Shown: positions 7,091 to 9,198 of the stretch, in pieces
Position numbering within the stretch: the first letter of the stretch is position 1
Layout of the letters: each line of letters starts with the position of its first letter
Source: Aquificaceae bacterium UBA2488
GTDB lineage: Bacteria; Aquificota; Aquificia; Aquificales; Aquificaceae
NCBI GenBank assembly: GCA_002341805.1
Contig: DDOS01000030.1
Span: 1 to 9,198 of the forward strand
Length of the DNA: 9,198 bases
Reading direction: 5' to 3'
Notes under the pieces: model-generated
Database searches by the model: none
What the model was told of the DNA's origin: nothing
Seen by the model: the letters and a program-made list of their open reading frames with translations, nothing else
Program-made: the position numbers and the translations under genes

Positions 7091-8229
7091 TGCAAGCCAT
7101 CATATTTTTTGTATCTTGGTTTTTTTATACGCTCTTAGTGGCTTGGTTTTCGGTAAATCTTTTAAAGCCTCATGTGGGAAGGCCTTATCCAGTACATTTT
7201 GATTATGTGCCCTCATTTTTTAACCATTTTGCCCATTGGGATGCGGTTTGGTATACGCATATAGCAGTTTATGGATATAGAAATTCCACTGTTCATATAC
7301 CTACTATAGCATTCTTCCCTGGATATCCTATGCTGATGAAACCAATTCATATATTGTTTCATAAAAATATAGCGTTTTTATATATGATCCCATCTTTAAT
7401 ATTTTTTGGCTTTTCTATATATATACTTTATCTTATTTTAAAAGACCAAAACAAACCTCTAAGCATTATATACATGGTACTTCTTCTTTATACCTTTTAC
7501 CCAGCATCGTTTTTTGCAATGTCTATCTATCCTGTATCTGCTCTAAATTTCTTTGCGCTTCTTACTTTTTATCTTTTACAAAAAGACAAACCTTTGGAAG
7601 CAAGCATCGTAGCAAGCATTGGTACACTCTTTGGTCCTTTGGCGGTATTTTTATCAGTGGTGATATTTTTTAGCATACTAAAAGCCAAAAAACCAGAGGC
7701 TTATATAAAAGCCATTTCATATAGTATTATATCTTTTTTAGGTTTTATGGCTTTTATTGTATATAATTACTATAAATTTAAAGATCCTATTGCTTTTATA
7801 CACGCTCAAGATTGGTGGGGTAAACCAAGCGTATTTGAACACCTTAAAAATATCATAACCCTAATCCCACACGATATACCCACTCATCCTATATCTACAC
7901 CTTTGGGCGTTTATGAGTTTGACCACTTTATAAACCTTATCATCTTAATAGCCTATATTTTTATCATCCTCATGGCTATAGACAAAATGCCTTATTATTA
8001 TACGCTCTTTGCAGTACTTATACTTTTAGAATACCTATGGGCTCTTGGCGGTATATTTATAAACACAAGTGCCTTTGCAAGACTCTCCTATATAAGCGTG
8101 CCCATCTTCATAGGACTTTCAGAGATTTTAGAAGAAAACCCCCACTACATAGGCATATTTGGCCCGCTCTTCCTCTCCACTAACTTCATATTAGAAGCTT
8201 TATTCGTAAAAAATTATTGGTCTATATAA
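7090..8229 (+). CDS. PIG-V-like polytopic mannosyltransferase (GT76-like membrane glycosyltransferase)
   Basis: A 379-residue integral membrane protein with about nine hydrophobic segments. It resembles the bacterial members of the PIG-V family (Mannosyl_trans2), GT-C-type enzymes that use a lipid-linked sugar donor on the outer face of the membrane. Family-like signatures: HWDAVWYTHIAVYGY (49-63), with D51 as the probable catalytic acidic residue in the first periplasmic loop, AFFPGYPML (74-82), and FKDPIAFIHAQDWWG (230-244), plus a C-terminal ARLSYISVPIF (330-340) matching the family's late Arg-Tyr-Pro pattern. Bacteria do not make GPI anchors, so the acceptor is unknown; a cell-envelope glycan, lipid or glycoprotein is likely. 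Its ATG shares a base with the small ORF stop, and there is no well-placed Shine-Dalgarno site, so it probably depends on coupling. It is the last gene before the gap. Confidence 0.8.
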   Translation: MQAIIFFVSWFFYTLLVAWFSVNLLKPHVGRPYPVHFDYVPSFFNHFAHWDAVWYTHIAVYGYRNSTVHIPTIAFFPGYPMLMKPIHILFHKNIAFLYMIPSLIFFGFSIYILYLILKDQNKPLSIIYMVLLLYTFYPASFFAMSIYPVSALNFFALLTFYLLQKDKPLEASIVASIGTLFGPLAVFLSVVIFFSILKAKKPEAYIKAISYSIISFLGFMAFIVYNYYKFKDPIAFIHAQDWWGKPSVFEHLKNIITLIPHDIPTHPISTPLGVYEFDHFINLIILIAYIFIILMAIDKMPYYYTLFAVLILLEYLWALGGIFINTSAFARLSYISVPIFIGLSEILEENPHYIGIFGPLFLSTNFILEALFVKNYWSI

Positions 8230-8324
8230 GCTTGGCAGTTTGTAAATGAAAATATAAAGTTTTATGATGATATGCGGGATTGCCTCTTTAATTGTATAAA
8301 TCTTTAACTATGGCAAGAAAACTA

Positions 8325-8354
8325 TTAACATAGAATGTAAAACCATCTTATAAT
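8325..8354 (+). promoter_or_regulatory. Sigma-70-type promoter candidate for the lptE-like gene and ribD
   Basis: TTAACA at 8325-8330 matches the -35 consensus at five of six bases. It is separated by 18 bases from a perfect TATAAT at 8349-8354. Transcription would begin near 8361 and leave an untranslated leader of about 100 bases before the ATG at 8462. In DNA this AT-rich a chance match is possible, but the position in the only gap supports it. Confidence 0.5.
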
Positions 8355-8368
8355 TTATACATTATTTT

Positions 8369-8390
8369 GAGTGGGAGAGAGTGTAGAGTG
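8369..8390 (+). repeat. Three GAGTG direct repeats in a purine-rich tract
   Basis: GAGTG occurs at 8369, 8379 and 8386 in a tract of G and A that stands out in an AT-rich gap. It lies just after the predicted transcription start, so it would be in the 5' leader. It could be a protein- or RNA-binding site, or chance; there is no known motif I can name. Confidence 0.35.
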
Positions 8391-8426
8391 GATTCTTAAC
8401 TAAATATCCTTTATATCATAATAAAA

Positions 8427-8436
8427 CTTTTAAAAG
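8427..8436. repeat. 10-base perfect palindrome CTTTTAAAAG
   Basis: CTTTT is followed directly by its reverse complement AAAAG. It lies 25 bases before the start codon of the exported protein gene. It could be an operator half or chance in AT-rich DNA. Confidence 0.35.
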
Positions 8437-8440
8437 CCAG

Positions 8441-8454
8441 TTATTATATAATAA
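8441..8454. repeat. 14-base perfect AT palindrome with an embedded TATAAT
   Basis: TTATTATATAATAA is its own reverse complement and ends 7 bases before the ATG at 8462. TATAAT at 8447-8452 could be the -10 box of a promoter giving an almost leaderless transcript starting about 8459, although the matching -35 position (AAACTT, 8424-8429) is poor. It may instead be an operator. The gene downstream has no Shine-Dalgarno site, which makes leaderless initiation worth considering. Confidence 0.4.
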
Positions 8455-8461
8455 ATAGATT

Positions 8462-8899
8462 ATGAAAATTATTTTATCTGCTTTTTTGCTTTGTTTTGGG
8501 CTTTTAGCATACGCAAATAGTTTTTGCATAAGAGAAGAAGAAGGAACTTTCATAGACGACCCATATATAGATGAATACGCTATTAAATCTGTAGAAAAAG
8601 CCTTTTTAGAAGCTCATAAAAATTTAGATTGTGATTCTAAAAGCTCAAAAACAGTGTATATGAAAATAACAAACTTTGGTGCTTCTCCCATAGGATATTC
8701 TATATACCAAAGAGCAAATAACTATATGCTAACAGTCAGTTTAGAGCTTGACATAGGCAAAAAACATTTTAACTATACTCAAGTATCTTATTATTCGTTG
8801 CCTACTGGTGGAGAAGGAGATATTCCAAAAAGACAAGCCTTTGAAGATGCAATGGATAGAATAAAAGATATGATAGTTGAAGATTTGTTGAAATGGTAG
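8462..8899 (+). CDS. Small exported protein, possibly LptE-like LPS-assembly factor
   Basis: A 145-residue protein with an N-terminal signal peptide: MK, then a hydrophobic core up to LLAYA (about residue 18), with likely cleavage after AYA or ANS. The mature part has a helix (about 36-54), strand-like segments TVYMKITNF, NNYMLTVSLEL and HFNYTQVSYY, and a final amphipathic helix from RQAFEDAMDRI to the end. This helix-strand-strand-strand-helix order, with R-x-x-x-Y-x-L-x-V before a long closing helix, recalls LptE, the outer-membrane plug partner of LptD in lipopolysaccharide export. Against this, no proper lipobox is seen: C22 is preceded by NSF, not by a small residue. C22 and C57 might instead form a disulfide. 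There is no Shine-Dalgarno site before the ATG. It overlaps ribD by 7 bases. Export is well supported; LptE is a tentative fold-level guess. Confidence 0.75.
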   Translation: MKIILSAFLLCFGLLAYANSFCIREEEGTFIDDPYIDEYAIKSVEKAFLEAHKNLDCDSKSSKTVYMKITNFGASPIGYSIYQRANNYMLTVSLELDIGKKHFNYTQVSYYSLPTGGEGDIPKRQAFEDAMDRIKDMIVEDLLKW

Positions 8900-9198
8900 A
8901 CAAAGATGAATATTATATGAGGCTTGCTCTTGAAGAAGCTTATAAGTATAAAGGTCAAACTCATCCAAACACTGCAGTGGGAGCTGTCATAGTAAAAGAT
9001 GATAAGATTATATCCATAGGAGCTCATAAAAAAGCTGGTACATACCATGCTGAGATAGTGGCGCTTAAAAACGCAAAAGAGGATGTAAAAGGGGCTACCA
9101 TGTATGTGAGCTTGGAGCCTTGTTCGTTTTCTGGTAAGACTCCCCCTTGTTGTCCTGCTATTATATCAAGTGGCATAAAAAGGGTGGTGATAGGTTCT
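8893..9198 (+). CDS. ribD: Riboflavin biosynthesis protein RibD, deaminase domain (3' end outside window)
   Basis: RibD converts the first GTP-derived pyrimidine of riboflavin synthesis: the N-terminal zinc deaminase removes an amino group, and the C-terminal reductase (not in the window) reduces the ribose. Only 102 codons are present. They show HPNTAVGAVIV (24-34), the zinc and proton-relay motif H52-A-E54, and LEPCSFSGKTPPC (74-86) with zinc ligands C77 and C86, followed by the conserved AIISSGIKRVVIG. Small departures from the common form are Thr for Pro in PNP and Phe for His in PCSH. The ATG at 8893 is the only start that keeps the normal N-terminus (EYYMRLALEEA); it lies within the preceding gene without a Shine-Dalgarno site, so coupling is likely. 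The TPPC loop favours RibD over tRNA adenosine or cytidine deaminases. Confidence 0.92.
   Translation, partial: MVDKDEYYMRLALEEAYKYKGQTHPNTAVGAVIVKDDKIISIGAHKKAGTYHAEIVALKNAKEDVKGATMYVSLEPCSFSGKTPPCCPAIISSGIKRVVIGS

Larger units (their letters stand above)
8230..8461 (+). other. Intergenic control region between two transcription units
   Basis: This is the only gap of note (232 bases, strongly AT-rich). It holds a promoter candidate, GAGTG repeats and two palindromes, given separately. Short ATG-started frames are present on the + strand (for example MRDCLFNCINL, MARKLLT) but none has a ribosome binding site or length worth calling. I found no GC-rich stem followed by a T run that would end the upstream operon; ATAAAGTTTTAT near 8254-8265 is too weak. 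Confidence 0.6.

Noticed and set aside
8230..8290. Intrinsic terminator after the glycosyltransferase gene
   Set aside because: GGCA (8234) with TGCC (8281) and ATAAAGTTTTAT are too weak or too far apart, and no T run follows a stable stem.
8265..8340. Very short + strand ORFs in the gap (for example MRDCLFNCINL, MARKLLT)
   Set aside because: Seven to eleven codons, no Shine-Dalgarno site, no overlap with neighbours, unlike the small ORF at 7010.
8494..8530. Lipoprotein signal in the exported protein
   Set aside because: C11 lies within the hydrophobic core and C22 follows Asn-Ser-Phe; neither fits the usual lipobox with a small residue just before Cys.
8741..9048. Minus-strand frames opposite the exported-protein gene and ribD
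   Set aside because: They mirror conserved coding sequence, including the RibD N-terminus, and have no motif of their own.
1..9198. CRISPR array, IS element, tRNA or rRNA genes
   Set aside because: No regularly spaced repeats, transposase-like protein, terminal inverted repeats or tRNA-like cloverleaf were seen, and there is hardly any non-coding space.

Overview
The window reads as a stretch of a compact, AT-rich bacterial chromosome, almost entirely coding on the + strand. Low GC, heavy ATA/AAA/TTT codon use, gene overlaps at almost every junction, and an omega subunit that resembles Aquifex RpoZ all suggest a member of the Aquificota, with Hydrogenobaculum as my best guess. This assignment comes from recognition, not from a search. 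I see no IS element, CRISPR array, tRNA or rRNA.

Region 1 (1-3571) is the end of a complex I operon: the 3' part of nuoL, then complete nuoM and nuoN. These are the three antiporter-like, proton-pumping membrane subunits of NADH:quinone oxidoreductase. Region 2 (3564-5665) continues without a gap into gmk (guanylate kinase), rpoZ (RNA polymerase omega) and an M16 zinc peptidase. Region 3 (5662-8229) holds a beta-CASP metallo-beta-lactamase RNase, an unlisted 26-codon acidic, cysteine-containing small ORF (7010-7090), and a PIG-V-like polytopic mannosyltransferase. Every junction from nuoL to the glycosyltransferase overlaps by 1 to 20 bases, so this is probably one long polycistronic unit in which several genes lack their own Shine-Dalgarno site and depend on translational coupling.

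Region 4 (8230-8461) is the only real intergenic gap (232 bases). It contains a good sigma-70-type promoter candidate (8325-8354), a cluster of three GAGTG repeats just downstream of the expected start of transcription, and two perfect AT-rich palindromes immediately before the next start codon. Region 5 (8462-9198) starts a second unit: a small exported protein with an LptE-like fold pattern, overlapped by the 5' part of ribD (riboflavin deaminase), which runs off the end.

The most interesting items are the 26-codon ORF, which has the strongest ribosome binding site in its neighbourhood and ends exactly on the start codon of the glycosyltransferase; the 8230-8461 control region; the M16 peptidase, which looks like the catalytic half of a two-subunit enzyme without its partner nearby; and an abrupt change in C/G strand bias at the nuoL/nuoM boundary.
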